64,000 nt of DNA from Sphingobacteriales bacterium (lineage in GTDB: Bacteria > Bacteroidota > Bacteroidia > Chitinophagales > Chitinophagaceae), in the NCBI GenBank assembly GCA_016200915.1, contig JACQDV010000055.1, positions 1 to 64,000 of the forward strand, in the 5' to 3' direction. The notes under the pieces are model-generated. The model ran no database searches and was not told the DNA's origin. It saw nothing but the letters and a program-made list of their open reading frames with translations. The translations under genes were made by a program, and so were the position numbers. Below, piece after piece: positions 33,508 through 41,553 of this stretch (its first letter is position 1; each line of letters opens with the position of its first letter).

Positions 33508-33920
33508 ACGGGTGCTACTATTCCACAATCATTGTGTTAATGAAGTAAAAACACAGTTAAAAAGTCAATTCTGTTCTTTTTACGGCTTCAGTCAAAAGAA
33601 TTTTAAAAAATATTTTTAGCTCATTTTAACTGTAATTAAAATGATTTATCGCAGTTCATTGTTCAATTATGCATTATTGCTTACTAATAATATTGATCAT
33701 CAGTTAAAAATGCGTACCAATGAAATGCTGTGCAGCACTGCGTTTCATTAAACTGATTTTAATAACATCAATTGGCTGATTTATACAATTCATCTTATCC
33801 TCTTTAAAAACATAGTTATTAAGCAATAAAATGCATAAGCCTTTTCCACAAGCAAAAAAAAAATGTGAATAAAATAATCAAAGAATTTTTTTTCTTATGA
33901 TAAAATTATTTTTAATATTG

Positions 33921-34000
33921 TGATGGGAAATTTACTTCCCGGTACTTACTAACCCATCCATATAATGAGATCCTCCTGTTTCCAGGAGGATTTTTCTTTT
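33921..34000 (+). ncRNA. Candidate small RNA with its own promoter and terminator
   Basis: TAATATTG (33913-33920, one mismatch to the -7 consensus) precedes a stretch that can fold in two exclusive ways: GATGGG (33922-33927) with CCCATC (33953-33958), or GGGAA (33925-33929) with TTCCC (33936-33940). It ends in a 9-bp terminator hairpin with AGGAGGA in its 3' arm and a T-rich tail. No gene lies upstream on this strand, so the terminator must serve a transcript that starts within the gap. Confidence 0.5.
33970..34000 (+). terminator. Strong rho-independent terminator in the intergenic region
   Basis: ATCCTCCTG-TTTC-CAGGAGGAT forms a perfect 9-bp stem, followed by TTTTTCTTTT. The only + strand transcript it can end is the small RNA candidate. 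Confidence 0.85.
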
Positions 34001-34113
34001 ATGATGTTTAATGATTTATTGCATAAAGCCATATCACTTCATTTAAATTACCGGTAACAGTGCAGCCATTTAGTATTATTAAAAAAACTATCTTACACAT
34101 AAATCGATAACTT

Positions 34114-34989
34114 ATGCTTAAATCAATGACCGGGTTTGGAAGGACAGAACAAACAGCAGGTGATAAAACTTTCCTGATAGATATTAAATCCCTCAATGGG
34201 AAACAGTTTGAACTTTCATTAAAGCTCCCGGGATTTTTAAAACCTTTTGAATTTGATATCCGCACTGTTTTAATGGGAAAACTGGGGCGTGGCAGTATTG
34301 ATTGTTTAATCAGTTTAAAAGAATCCGGTAATTCAAAACCCGTTTCCATTAATGTAGAATTAGCCAAAGCTTATTATGCTCCGGTTGAAAAATTATCGAG
34401 AGAATTAAACCTGGATGCTTCAGGTATATTAAGCTCCTTATTAAAACTGCCCGAAGTAATTACTCCCACCGGTGAAACATTAACCGATGAAGAATGGGAA
34501 CAGTTTAAAAAAATATTATTAGCCGCCATTGAAGACCTTAATATTCACCGGCTTGAAGAAGGCAAAGTACTGGAAGATGATCTTTTACTACGCATAGATA
34601 ATATTACAAAACTGCAGGAAGAAGTAGCCAAACTGGAACCGCTGCGTCAGCAAAAAATAAGAGAAGGGATTACCAGGCTATTGGAAGAGCATGTAGGAAA
34701 AACCAATTATGACAGCAACCGCCTGGAACAGGAACTCATTTATTATATTGAAAAAATAGACATTAGTGAAGAACAGGTTCGCCTTAAAAATCACTGTGAA
34801 TATTTTAAAACTTTACTGGCAGAAGTAGAAGAAAGTAAAGGTAAGAAACTATCTTTTGTACTACAGGAAATTGGAAGAGAAATCAACACTACCGGTGCTA
34901 AAGCTTATGATGCATCAATACAAAAATGTGTGGTGATGATGAAGGATGAACTGGAAAAAGCAAAAGAACAGGTATTGAACGTGTTGTAG
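34114..34989 (+). CDS. yicC: YicC/YloC-family endoribonuclease
   Basis: 291 residues. The N-terminus MLKSMTGFGRTE and the C-terminus GREINTTGAKAYDASIQKCVVMMKDELEKAKEQVLNVL are characteristic of YicC. Residues 155-250 form long helices with acidic Glu/Asp clusters (DSNRLEQELIYYIEKIDISEEQVRLKNHCEYF). YicC-type proteins have endoribonuclease activity in E. coli and B. subtilis. It is usually next to gmk; here GldH follows instead. A period-7 array lies directly after its stop. Confidence 0.93.
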   Translation: MLKSMTGFGRTEQTAGDKTFLIDIKSLNGKQFELSLKLPGFLKPFEFDIRTVLMGKLGRGSIDCLISLKESGNSKPVSINVELAKAYYAPVEKLSRELNLDASGILSSLLKLPEVITPTGETLTDEEWEQFKKILLAAIEDLNIHRLEEGKVLEDDLLLRIDNITKLQEEVAKLEPLRQQKIREGITRLLEEHVGKTNYDSNRLEQELIYYIEKIDISEEQVRLKNHCEYFKTLLAEVEESKGKKLSFVLQEIGREINTTGAKAYDASIQKCVVMMKDELEKAKEQVLNVL

Positions 34990-34990
34990 G

Positions 34991-35025
34991 GTTTAAAGTT
35001 TAATGGTTTAAGGTTTAGTGTTGAG
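34991..35025. repeat. Period-7 array between yicC and gldH
   Basis: Units GTTTAAA, GTTTAAT, GGTTTAA, GGTTTAG, TGTTGAG with a 7-nt step, starting two bases after the yicC stop. Confidence 0.65.
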
Positions 35026-35073
35026 TATTATTTATGCCGGTAAAGTTTTAAATAAAAGTTTGTGCTGGTCAAT

Positions 35074-35081
35074 TATTTTTG
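35074..35081 (+). promoter_or_regulatory. -7 promoter box of gldH
   Basis: TATTTTTG matches TAnnTTTG exactly. It lies inside the longest possible reading frame of gldH, so the start must be downstream, at TTG 35098. Confidence 0.6.
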
Positions 35082-35097
35082 CAAAAAAACATCCCGC

Positions 35098-35580
35098 TTG
35101 AAAAGTAGATATTCCATTTATCATTTGCTTATTGCCTCTTGCCTGTTGCCGTTTGCTTCGTGTATGAAGATTGATGTATTTGAAAAAAATGTACAATTAC
35201 CCAATCACGAATGGAAATATGAGAATAAGCCGGAAATCAAGTTTGATATTACTGATACTACAGCTGCATACAATATATCTATAACCCTTCGTCATACTGA
35301 AGCATATGAATATCGTAATATCTGGTTATTTGTTTCTACCAAACAACCCGGCGATACGACTTATCAAAAAGCAAGGATAGAACTACCACTTCAAAATGCA
35401 GAAGGAAAATGGTTATCTGCTACCGGAATGGATGATATATGGGAGCATCGTATCAAACTGTTTGAAAATATTAAATTCAAAAGATCCGGCACATATAGTA
35501 TTCAATTAGAACAAAACATGCGGGATAACCCTTTAAAGCATGTGATGAATGCCGGTGTACGAATTGAAAAAGTCAATTAA
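35098..35580 (+). CDS. gldH: Gliding motility lipoprotein GldH
   Basis: About 160 residues. A lipoprotein signal (YSIYHLLIASCLLPFASC) is followed by a beta-rich domain with PNHEWKYENKPEIKFDI and ends with the GldH hallmark DDIWEHRIKLFENIKF, GTYSIQLEQNMRDNPLKHVMN and GVRIEKV. GldH is needed for gliding motility in Flavobacterium and is found in non-gliders as well; its precise role is unknown. TTG 35098 is preferred as start because the -7 box lies upstream. The signal peptide is encoded by a period-7 array. The stop overlaps the next start (TAATG). Confidence 0.88.
   Translation: MKSRYSIYHLLIASCLLPFASCMKIDVFEKNVQLPNHEWKYENKPEIKFDITDTTAAYNISITLRHTEAYEYRNIWLFVSTKQPGDTTYQKARIELPLQNAEGKWLSATGMDDIWEHRIKLFENIKFKRSGTYSIQLEQNMRDNPLKHVMNAGVRIEKVN
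35123..35157. repeat. Period-7 array coding for the gldH signal peptide
   Basis: Units ATTTGCT, TATTGCC, TCTTGCC, TGTTGCC, GTTTGCT repeat with a 7-nt step and encode LLIASCLLPFA. Frame use cycles through all three phases over 21 bases, giving hydrophobic and Cys residues throughout. Confidence 0.75.
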
Positions 35581-36557
35581 TGCCTTTTGGAAAAAAATTA
35601 TATAAGTTCTCCGTTATTACAATTGTTTATTGGTTCCTGCTCATATACATTATTGCTGCTCTTAGCTGGTGGTACATAGCCCTGGAAAAACAAAACCAGG
35701 CAATGACAGATTATAAGATACAGGAATTGATTAAAGACGATCCGCTATACGAATCAAAAATTACACAGTTAAATAACGAACATTACCGGAAACATGCCCG
35801 AAACATTGGCGAAGGATTAATCTTCTTGCTGATAACATTAGTCGGAGCTATTTTTGTTTACCGTTCGGTTCGCAAACAAGTTAAGTTCTCTCAGCAGCAA
35901 CAAAACTTTATGATGGCAGTAACACATGAATTAAAAACTCCCATTGCCGTTATCAAACTCAGTCTGGAAACTTTGCAAAAAAGAAAATTAGAAGAGGAGA
36001 AACAACAACGATTTATTGAACAGGCGTTACAGGAAACCAACCGCTTAAATACATTAACCAATAATATTTTACTGGCGGCGCAAATTGACAGTGGTAATTT
36101 AAGTAGCGAAAAAGAAGAGGTCAATCTCTCTGTTTTAACTGATGGATGTGTACAGGATTTTAAACAACGTTTTCCTAATCGCAATATTGAAGCTTCCATT
36201 GAGCCGGGACAATTTATTTATGGCGATACTTTGCTGATGCAGATAGCTATAAATAACCTGATTGAAAATGCTTTGAAATACTCACCCGAAGATTCAATTG
36301 TTCATGTTGATCTTACTGACGAAGGAGAACGCACCTCTGTAGGAATATCTGACGAGGGTGTTGGTATTAGTGAAGAGGAAAAGAAACGGGTGTTTGATAA
36401 ATTTTACCGGGTGGGTAATGAAAACACCCGTAAAACAAAGGGTACTGGTTTGGGATTATATATCACTAAAAAAATTATAGAAGATCATGGGGCTGAAATC
36501 AACATTACCGATAATACACCAACCGGAACTATCTTTGGGATTAATTTTTATAAATAG
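35580..36557 (+). CDS. Sensor histidine kinase (HisKA type)
   Basis: 325 residues with two TM helices (about 10-33 and 78-98) around a short periplasmic loop. The HisKA domain has VTHELKTPIAVIKLSLETL (phospho-His near 118), and the ATPase has NLIENALKYSP (near 226), ISDEGVGISEEEK (near 258) and KGTGLGLYI (near 287). It is translationally coupled to gldH (TAATG) and lies two bases from its regulator gene. The signal is unknown. The arrangement is like the RprX/RprY pair of Bacteroides. Confidence 0.92.
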   Translation: MPFGKKLYKFSVITIVYWFLLIYIIAALSWWYIALEKQNQAMTDYKIQELIKDDPLYESKITQLNNEHYRKHARNIGEGLIFLLITLVGAIFVYRSVRKQVKFSQQQQNFMMAVTHELKTPIAVIKLSLETLQKRKLEEEKQQRFIEQALQETNRLNTLTNNILLAAQIDSGNLSSEKEEVNLSVLTDGCVQDFKQRFPNRNIEASIEPGQFIYGDTLLMQIAINNLIENALKYSPEDSIVHVDLTDEGERTSVGISDEGVGISEEEKKRVFDKFYRVGNENTRKTKGTGLGLYITKKIIEDHGAEINITDNTPTGTIFGINFYK

Positions 36558-36559
36558 AC

Positions 36560-37267
36560 ATGGTAAAAGATAAAGCAGCATCCATATTATTAGTGGAAGA
36601 TGAAGAAAATTTACAGGAAGCATTAAAGTTAAACCTGGAAATGGAAGGTTATGAAGTAACTTCTTCCTTTGATGGACCTTCCGCATTAAGATCATTGCAA
36701 AACGAATACTTTGACCTGGTAATACTGGATATAATGCTGCCGGAAATTGATGGTATTACTGTTTTGGAAACATTACGGTTGCAACATTCCGCTTTACCTG
36801 TTTTAATATTAAGTGCCAAAAGCAGTTCAGCCGATAAAGTATTGGGATTAAAAAAAGGTGCTGATGATTATTTAACCAAACCCTTCAACTTAGAAGAACT
36901 TTTACTTCGTGTACAAAAGCTCATTGACAAAAATAAACAGCTTCAGGATAAAGAAACCGTTGGTATTAATTACAACTTTGGAAATAACAATATAGATTTT
37001 AAAGCACTGGAAGCAACCAATTACAAAGGCGATAAAATTGAGCTGAGCAAGAAAGAAGCCATGCTGTTGAAACTGCTGATTGAAAACAAAAACGAAGTAG
37101 TAACAAGAGAAAAGATATTACAGGCGGTATGGGGTTACAATGTTTATCCCACCACCAGAACGATTGATAATTTCATCTTAAGCTTCCGTAAATATTTTGA
37201 AGAAGACAGCCGCAATCCACATCATTTTCATTCGGTGAGAGGCATGGGATATAAATTCACCGATTAA
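36560..37267 (+). CDS. OmpR-family response regulator
   Basis: 235 residues. Receiver (1-122): DDE-type acidic pair as VEDEEN, phospho-Asp near 57 in LVILDIMLP, SAKSS and the switch Lys in YLTKPF. The winged-helix DNA-binding domain (about 138-235) ends VTREKILQAVWGYNVYPTTRTIDNFILSFRKYFEEDSRNPHHFHSVRGMGYKF, a textbook OmpR end. It is the partner of the kinase just upstream and resembles RprY. Confidence 0.94.
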   Translation: MVKDKAASILLVEDEENLQEALKLNLEMEGYEVTSSFDGPSALRSLQNEYFDLVILDIMLPEIDGITVLETLRLQHSALPVLILSAKSSSADKVLGLKKGADDYLTKPFNLEELLLRVQKLIDKNKQLQDKETVGINYNFGNNNIDFKALEATNYKGDKIELSKKEAMLLKLLIENKNEVVTREKILQAVWGYNVYPTTRTIDNFILSFRKYFEEDSRNPHHFHSVRGMGYKFTD

Positions 37268-37270
37268 TTG

Positions 37271-39256
37271 CTACACAATTTTATACTCAATTGTTTTTAT
37301 AAATGTCTCCGCCCGTTGCAGCAGTTGATACATTTCTTCCTGCGAATGATCGGGAGTATATAAGGCCAATTCGCAGGTATTAAGTATTTGAACAAAATCT
37401 GCAACAATATTTTCTCCAAATAAATCAGCTCTCAATTTATCTGACACCGATCTTTTATTCATATCCATTGGACTAAGCTGGTATTTCTGCTGGAGGAAGG
37501 ACCACACGGCTGCATGCAATTCATTATAAAATCCAATGGCATTATTGTTTTTTAGTTGCTGTCTTGCCTTATCTAAAGGATCCGTATTGAAGGTTGTTAT
37601 CAATCCTTCTGTTAGCGGAACAGCCTCGGCATCTGCTTCTTTATTCTCTTCTTCAATAATGCGTTTTAATTCATTTTTTGCACGGGATAATTTTATTTTT
37701 TGCCGCCACTGATAGCCTCCCCAAATCAATAATACCAATGCAATTGCAGGCCACCACCACTCTCCTTTCAAAGTATCATCATAGAAATTCTTTGCTTTAT
37801 CAATAAATATTTCTTCTTCTTCCTGCGGATAATCTTTTACTGCAACAAGTGGCGTTTTCTTTTCGGCTACCCTATTAACAGCAAAATCCAATACGGCTGA
37901 ATTAGCGGTTTCATATTTCTCAGTCTCAGGATTAAAATACGAAAGACTAACTGCAGGGATTTCATACTTACCTTTTTCATTTACTGTAAAAGGATATTCA
38001 AATGCTTTTGTTCCGCTTGTGGGTGAAGTAGCGTTATCAATATTTTCTCTTGCAGTAGCTTCAAAACCTTCCATACCATTTGGCCAGTTAATAGCAGGAG
38101 TGTTGATCATGGAAAGATTGCCCTTTCCTTCAACAACCACCTTTAATGTACCATTTTCATTAGCGGCAATATCATTATTATTTAAAGCTGTTTGAATAGT
38201 AAATTTTCCTACTGCACCATTAAAGTTGACCGGCTTCCCTGCTTCGGGTAATGGTTTTACAGTAATAGTTACCGGTTTACTTTCTTGTGTAAGATTATGT
38301 TCTTCTGTTTCTCCATTCAGCATTTCATCATCAAAAAAATCATTGAACAGATCATCAACATTGTTATTGGTCTTAGGTTTTTCACCTGCTTTTAAAAAGC
38401 GAACCTGGCTGGCGATCTCTACCGGTTCTAATATTAGCTGACCAGATTGCAATGGAAACAATTGTACTTTTCTTATGATGGTAGAATAAATCGGTTTGCC
38501 ATTTAACTGGTCGGGACGAAAATCCATATTCTCCGGCTGCGTCATTTCCACCACTGAAAAACCATTGAATGAAGGACGCTTTGTTACTCTTGATACCGAT
38601 CTTAATCTTGTATATAATTTATAAGTAGCTACTATCGGTTCTCCTTCGTAGCAGGTTTGTTTATTTACTTCTACCTGTACAAATAAATTCTTTTGGATCT
38701 TGGCAATCGGATCTTCCCCTTTTCTTAAAATAAATTCTTTGTTGTCCGGGTTATTACTGCTATTACTACGAAAGCCCGGTAATGGGGGCACTGTAACAAT
38801 TGCATTATTATTACTGCTACCTGATAATTGATTTAGAACAGTAATCGTTACAGGGTTGGAACGATAAATCTTTCCTTTCACTTTTACCTGTGCGGCATCA
38901 ATCACCAGCTTACCGGGTTTTTGCGGCATCAGTATATAAGTAATGTTGATCCCTTTTGTAACCTCGCCATTATTAACAGAGAAATAACTGCCATAAGCCG
39001 GGCCCTGTAATATATTGAAGCCGGTAAAAGATGGTGCGGTAAAATCATCTGCTCCTTCTGCTCCTTCCACAACAAACTCCAATTGTAATGCCTGGTCTCT
39101 TGCTACAGTATTATAGCTAACATGAGCAGTAAATTTTATTTGGGCAAAAGTTGCTGGTGTCGCCATACAAAAGGCAACCACTAACAATAAAGTAAGAAGA
39201 GGGAAGTGTAAATTTTTCTTCAATACCATTTTCATTTGACAGGACACAATATTCAT
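37271..39256 (-). CDS. batD: BatD family protein
   Basis: 661 residues. The signal peptide (LLTLLLVVAFCMATPATFAQ) is followed by several Ig-like beta domains: TAHVSYNTVARDQALQLEFVV, FTAPSFTGFNILQGP, ILMPQKPGKLVIDAAQVKV, the BatD pattern. A TM helix near 503-520 (WWWPAIALVLLIWGGYQW) precedes a cytoplasmic helical tail (DPLDKARQQLKNNNAIGFYNELHAAVW). BatD is named for aerotolerance in Bacteroides and usually lies with batA-E; none is adjacent here, so the gene is detached. Two start codons (39256 and an internal Met ten residues in) are possible. Confidence 0.88.
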   Translation of the reverse strand: MNIVSCQMKMVLKKNLHFPLLTLLLVVAFCMATPATFAQIKFTAHVSYNTVARDQALQLEFVVEGAEGADDFTAPSFTGFNILQGPAYGSYFSVNNGEVTKGINITYILMPQKPGKLVIDAAQVKVKGKIYRSNPVTITVLNQLSGSSNNNAIVTVPPLPGFRSNSSNNPDNKEFILRKGEDPIAKIQKNLFVQVEVNKQTCYEGEPIVATYKLYTRLRSVSRVTKRPSFNGFSVVEMTQPENMDFRPDQLNGKPIYSTIIRKVQLFPLQSGQLILEPVEIASQVRFLKAGEKPKTNNNVDDLFNDFFDDEMLNGETEEHNLTQESKPVTITVKPLPEAGKPVNFNGAVGKFTIQTALNNNDIAANENGTLKVVVEGKGNLSMINTPAINWPNGMEGFEATARENIDNATSPTSGTKAFEYPFTVNEKGKYEIPAVSLSYFNPETEKYETANSAVLDFAVNRVAEKKTPLVAVKDYPQEEEEIFIDKAKNFYDDTLKGEWWWPAIALVLLIWGGYQWRQKIKLSRAKNELKRIIEEENKEADAEAVPLTEGLITTFNTDPLDKARQQLKNNNAIGFYNELHAAVWSFLQQKYQLSPMDMNKRSVSDKLRADLFGENIVADFVQILNTCELALYTPDHSQEEMYQLLQRAETFIKTIEYKIV

Positions 39257-39332
39257 AACTTCAAACCGGGTAACAAATTTAAAAATTAGTATCCGGTGGT
39301 ATTCCTTTAACAGCGGTTAAATAGCTGTTAAA

Positions 39333-40049
39333 CTAAAGATCGCCCAGCTGTGGCCGGATTAAAATATCTTCTACACAAGCCGTTGGTGATAGTTGTGAAG
39401 CGGTGTAAACCAATTTAGCAATATCTTCTGATTCCATGATACGTTTAGGATCAACATCCGAACCACTCCACGAATCAGTATATACGGCGCCGGGAAATAC
39501 GGATGTTACTTTTATCTTATACGATTTCATTTCTTCCCGCAGGTTTTTTGAAAACCCATGCAAGGCATATTTGCTGATGCTGTAAGCTCCACCATTTTTA
39601 TAAGCACTTAGGGAAGCAGTTGAACAAATGTTGAATATATGTCCTCTTGATCCGTGATAATCGCTTTGTTCCATCATTTGATGAATGAGTTTACGGGTAA
39701 GATGATAAGCACTGTAAAAATTCACCGCCATCATTCTGTCTATAGCCCCTTCCGGCTCATTATATACACTGCCGGGCTCAAACAAGCCTGCATTATTCAC
39801 CAGCACATCAATATTGATGGAGTTATTCAGTATCCAGTCGCCAAAACTATCTACTCCTTCTCTTGTACTCAGGTCTCTTGCTTTGGCTTTTACATGAATG
39901 TGCGGATGCTTAGTAATTAATTCTTCCATGGCTTTATACAATGCTACTTCATTGCGACTACATAAGTAAAGATTATGCCCATTAGCCGCAAATATTTCAG
40001 CTATTGCCCTGCCAATACCTTTGGATGCTCCTGTTATAACTACATTCAT
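39333..40049 (-). CDS. SDR-family oxidoreductase
   Basis: 238 residues of a classical short-chain dehydrogenase. The cofactor motif TGASKGIGRA is at 6-15, NNAG near 86-89 and the active-site YSISK near 157-161 with an upstream Ser (CSTASLSAYKN). The residue order is that of 3-oxoacyl-ACP reductase-like SDRs, but the substrate is unknown. Its start region overlaps a period-7 array, and a second, inverted array separates it from the divergent phosphatase gene. Confidence 0.88.
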   Translation of the reverse strand: MNVVITGASKGIGRAIAEIFAANGHNLYLCSRNEVALYKAMEELITKHPHIHVKAKARDLSTREGVDSFGDWILNNSINIDVLVNNAGLFEPGSVYNEPEGAIDRMMAVNFYSAYHLTRKLIHQMMEQSDYHGSRGHIFNICSTASLSAYKNGGAYSISKYALHGFSKNLREEMKSYKIKVTSVFPGAVYTDSWSGSDVDPKRIMESEDIAKLVYTASQLSPTACVEDILIRPQLGDL

Positions 40050-40124
40050 GATTGTAGATTTAAGATTGTAGATTGCAGCCTTTTATAAACCGGGTACAAA
40101 TCTAAACCCGGCAATCCGCAATCT
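40050..40124. repeat. Pair of period-7 arrays in inverted orientation
   Basis: GATTGTA, GATTTAA, GATTGTA, GATTGCA (40050-40077) and CAAATCT, AAACCCG, GCAATCC, GCAATCT (40097-40124) face each other between divergent genes. The GATTG and CAATC cores could pair. Confidence 0.75.
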
Positions 40125-40127
40125 CAA

Positions 40128-40823
40128 ATGAAATATAAACATATCTTTTTCGACCTGGATCATACCATCTGGGATTTTGAAACTAATTCTTCACTTACAT
40201 TAAAAATAATGTATGAAGAGTTTGATTTGCCTTCTAAAGGAGTTGGACCTTTTGCAGAATTTCATGCTATTTACCGTGAACATAATCAAAAACTCTGGGA
40301 CCGTTACAGTAAAGGTTTTATTAAACAGGATGAGTTACGCTGGAAAAGAATGTGGCACACATTACTTGATTATAAAATTGGAGATGAGAAGCTGGCCAAA
40401 GCGATCAGTCTTCGTTACTTAGAAGTATTACCCGATCAAAAAGAGTTATTTCCTTACACGAAAGAAATATTACAATACCTGCTAAATAAAAAATATAAAC
40501 TGCATATAGTCTCCAATGGTTTTGAAGAAGTACAGCATAATAAATTGCGCAACTCAGGCCTCACCAATTATTTTACTGAAATTGTAACTTCAGAAGGATG
40601 TAATTATGTAAAACCACAAAAGGAGATATTTGAATACGCCATGAACAAAGCCGGTGCCATGCTGAATGAAAGTATTATGATTGGCGATAATGAAGAAGCA
40701 GATATATTAGGTGCCGTTAACACAGGAATGGATAGTGTGTTTATGAATCATATTAACGGAGATAAAAACGAACAGGCAACTTATACAATCCATCATTTAA
40801 AGGAACTGGAAGGAATATTGTAA
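40128..40823 (+). CDS. HAD hydrolase, YjjG family noncanonical nucleotidase
   Basis: 231 residues with HAD motifs FFDLDHTIWDFE (nucleophile Asp9, acid Asp11), IVSNGF (motif II Ser/Asn), KPQKEIFEYA (motif III Lys) and MIGDNEEADILGA (motif IV). The four-helix cap between motif I and II matches YjjG-type 5'-nucleotidases, which clean noncanonical pyrimidine nucleotides in E. coli. It is a single gene with a period-7 array upstream. Confidence 0.85.
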   Translation: MKYKHIFFDLDHTIWDFETNSSLTLKIMYEEFDLPSKGVGPFAEFHAIYREHNQKLWDRYSKGFIKQDELRWKRMWHTLLDYKIGDEKLAKAISLRYLEVLPDQKELFPYTKEILQYLLNKKYKLHIVSNGFEEVQHNKLRNSGLTNYFTEIVTSEGCNYVKPQKEIFEYAMNKAGAMLNESIMIGDNEEADILGAVNTGMDSVFMNHINGDKNEQATYTIHHLKELEGIL

Positions 40824-40876
40824 CTGTTTTTATATTTAGTACATGATTTTGTAACTTTAGAAAAACGTATTATCGT

Positions 40877-41296
40877 ATGGGTCTTGTATATGCAGAAATA
40901 ACTTTAATAAATGGCGAAGATTTAATGCTTGCCAAAAGGCATATTATTGGCGAAGAGGAGATAAAGAAAATGAATGTAAAAATGCTTGTTGATTCCGGGG
41001 CTTATATGATGGCTATAAATGAAACTATCCAGGAGCAGTTACAATTGCCTTTACTTGAAAAAAGGAAGGCCCAAACGGCCAACGGTCATGTTGAAGAATA
41101 TGATGTTGTTGGGCCAATAGAAGTAAAATTTAAAAATCGCCGCACTGTGTGTAACGCTATGGTACTATCCGGTGATAATGAGCCACTGCTTGGCGCTATT
41201 CCAATGGAAGATATGGATGTACTCATTCATCCCCAAAGGCAAGAGTTAATTGTAAACCCTGAACACCCATACTTTGCACAAATGAAAATGAAATAA
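40877..41296 (+). CDS. Small retropepsin-like aspartic protease
   Basis: 139 residues. MLVDSGAYMMAIN (Asp39-Ser-Gly) is the retropepsin-type active-site loop, and LLGAIPMEDMDVLIHP near 107-122 is the matching hydrophobic-hydrophobic-Gly motif. Such clan AA proteins act as homodimers; there is no membrane segment or signal, so it is cytoplasmic. The same fold is annotated as 'clan AA aspartic protease' in many bacteria. No substrate is known. A TAACTTTA box lies shortly upstream of ATG 40877. Confidence 0.75.
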   Translation: MGLVYAEITLINGEDLMLAKRHIIGEEEIKKMNVKMLVDSGAYMMAINETIQEQLQLPLLEKRKAQTANGHVEEYDVVGPIEVKFKNRRTVCNAMVLSGDNEPLLGAIPMEDMDVLIHPQRQELIVNPEHPYFAQMKMK

Positions 41297-41299
41297 AAA

Positions 41300-41320
41300 T
41301 CCCCCATCAACGACGGGGGA
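41300..41320 (-). terminator. Terminator for the Cys/Lys-rich peptide gene
   Basis: TCCCCC at 41300-41305 pairs with GGGGGA at 41315-41320; on the minus strand the hairpin is followed by ATTTTTA. It lies just past the end of the small minus-strand gene and also after the protease stop. Confidence 0.7.
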
Positions 41321-41345
41321 AGTTCCATAGGCTAATAATAATTTA

Positions 41346-41507
41346 TCAGCATTTTTTACCGCTACCTTTTTTGCAGCAGGATTTGCCATCTGCTTTCGCT
41401 TCTTTTTTGCAGTCTTTCTTTCCGCATTTTTTTCCATCGCCACCATGGGCAAAAGCCACTCCGCTAACTAAGAAAGCAGCTACAGCAAGTATGAATATTT
41501 TTTTCAT
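41346..41507 (-). CDS. Small exported Cys/Lys-rich protein
   Basis: 53 residues: a clear signal peptide (MKKIFILAVAAFLVSGVAFA) then a mature part of about 33 residues made mostly of Lys, Gly and Cys (HGGDGKKCGKKDCKKEAK, SCCKKGSGKKC). Five Cys and one His suggest metal binding or disulfide clusters in the periplasm. A longer reading from 41561 would bury the signal, so ATG 41507 is chosen. It has its own terminator. I know of no named family for it. Confidence 0.6.
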   Translation of the reverse strand: MKKIFILAVAAFLVSGVAFAHGGDGKKCGKKDCKKEAKADGKSCCKKGSGKKC

Positions 41508-41553
41508 ATCGATCGATGTTTTTAATGTTGCTAAATTACTAAGACAAACCGAA

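Larger units (their letters stand above)
33483..34113. other. 630-base intergenic region with a candidate small RNA
   Basis: AT-rich, non-coding on both strands as far as seen. It holds the lpxD -7 box (33500-33507), an interrupted hairpin with AATGAAA/TTTCATT arms at about 33718-33748, an A9 run followed by T8 at 33847-33896, and the small RNA candidate with its terminator (33921-34000). A TAACTTAT precedes the yicC ATG. Confidence 0.6.

Noticed and set aside
41246-41452. Lys/Ala-rich minus-strand frame over the Cys/Lys-rich gene
   Set aside because: It is a shifted frame of the small exported protein gene, without a signal peptide, and overlaps the end of the protease gene.
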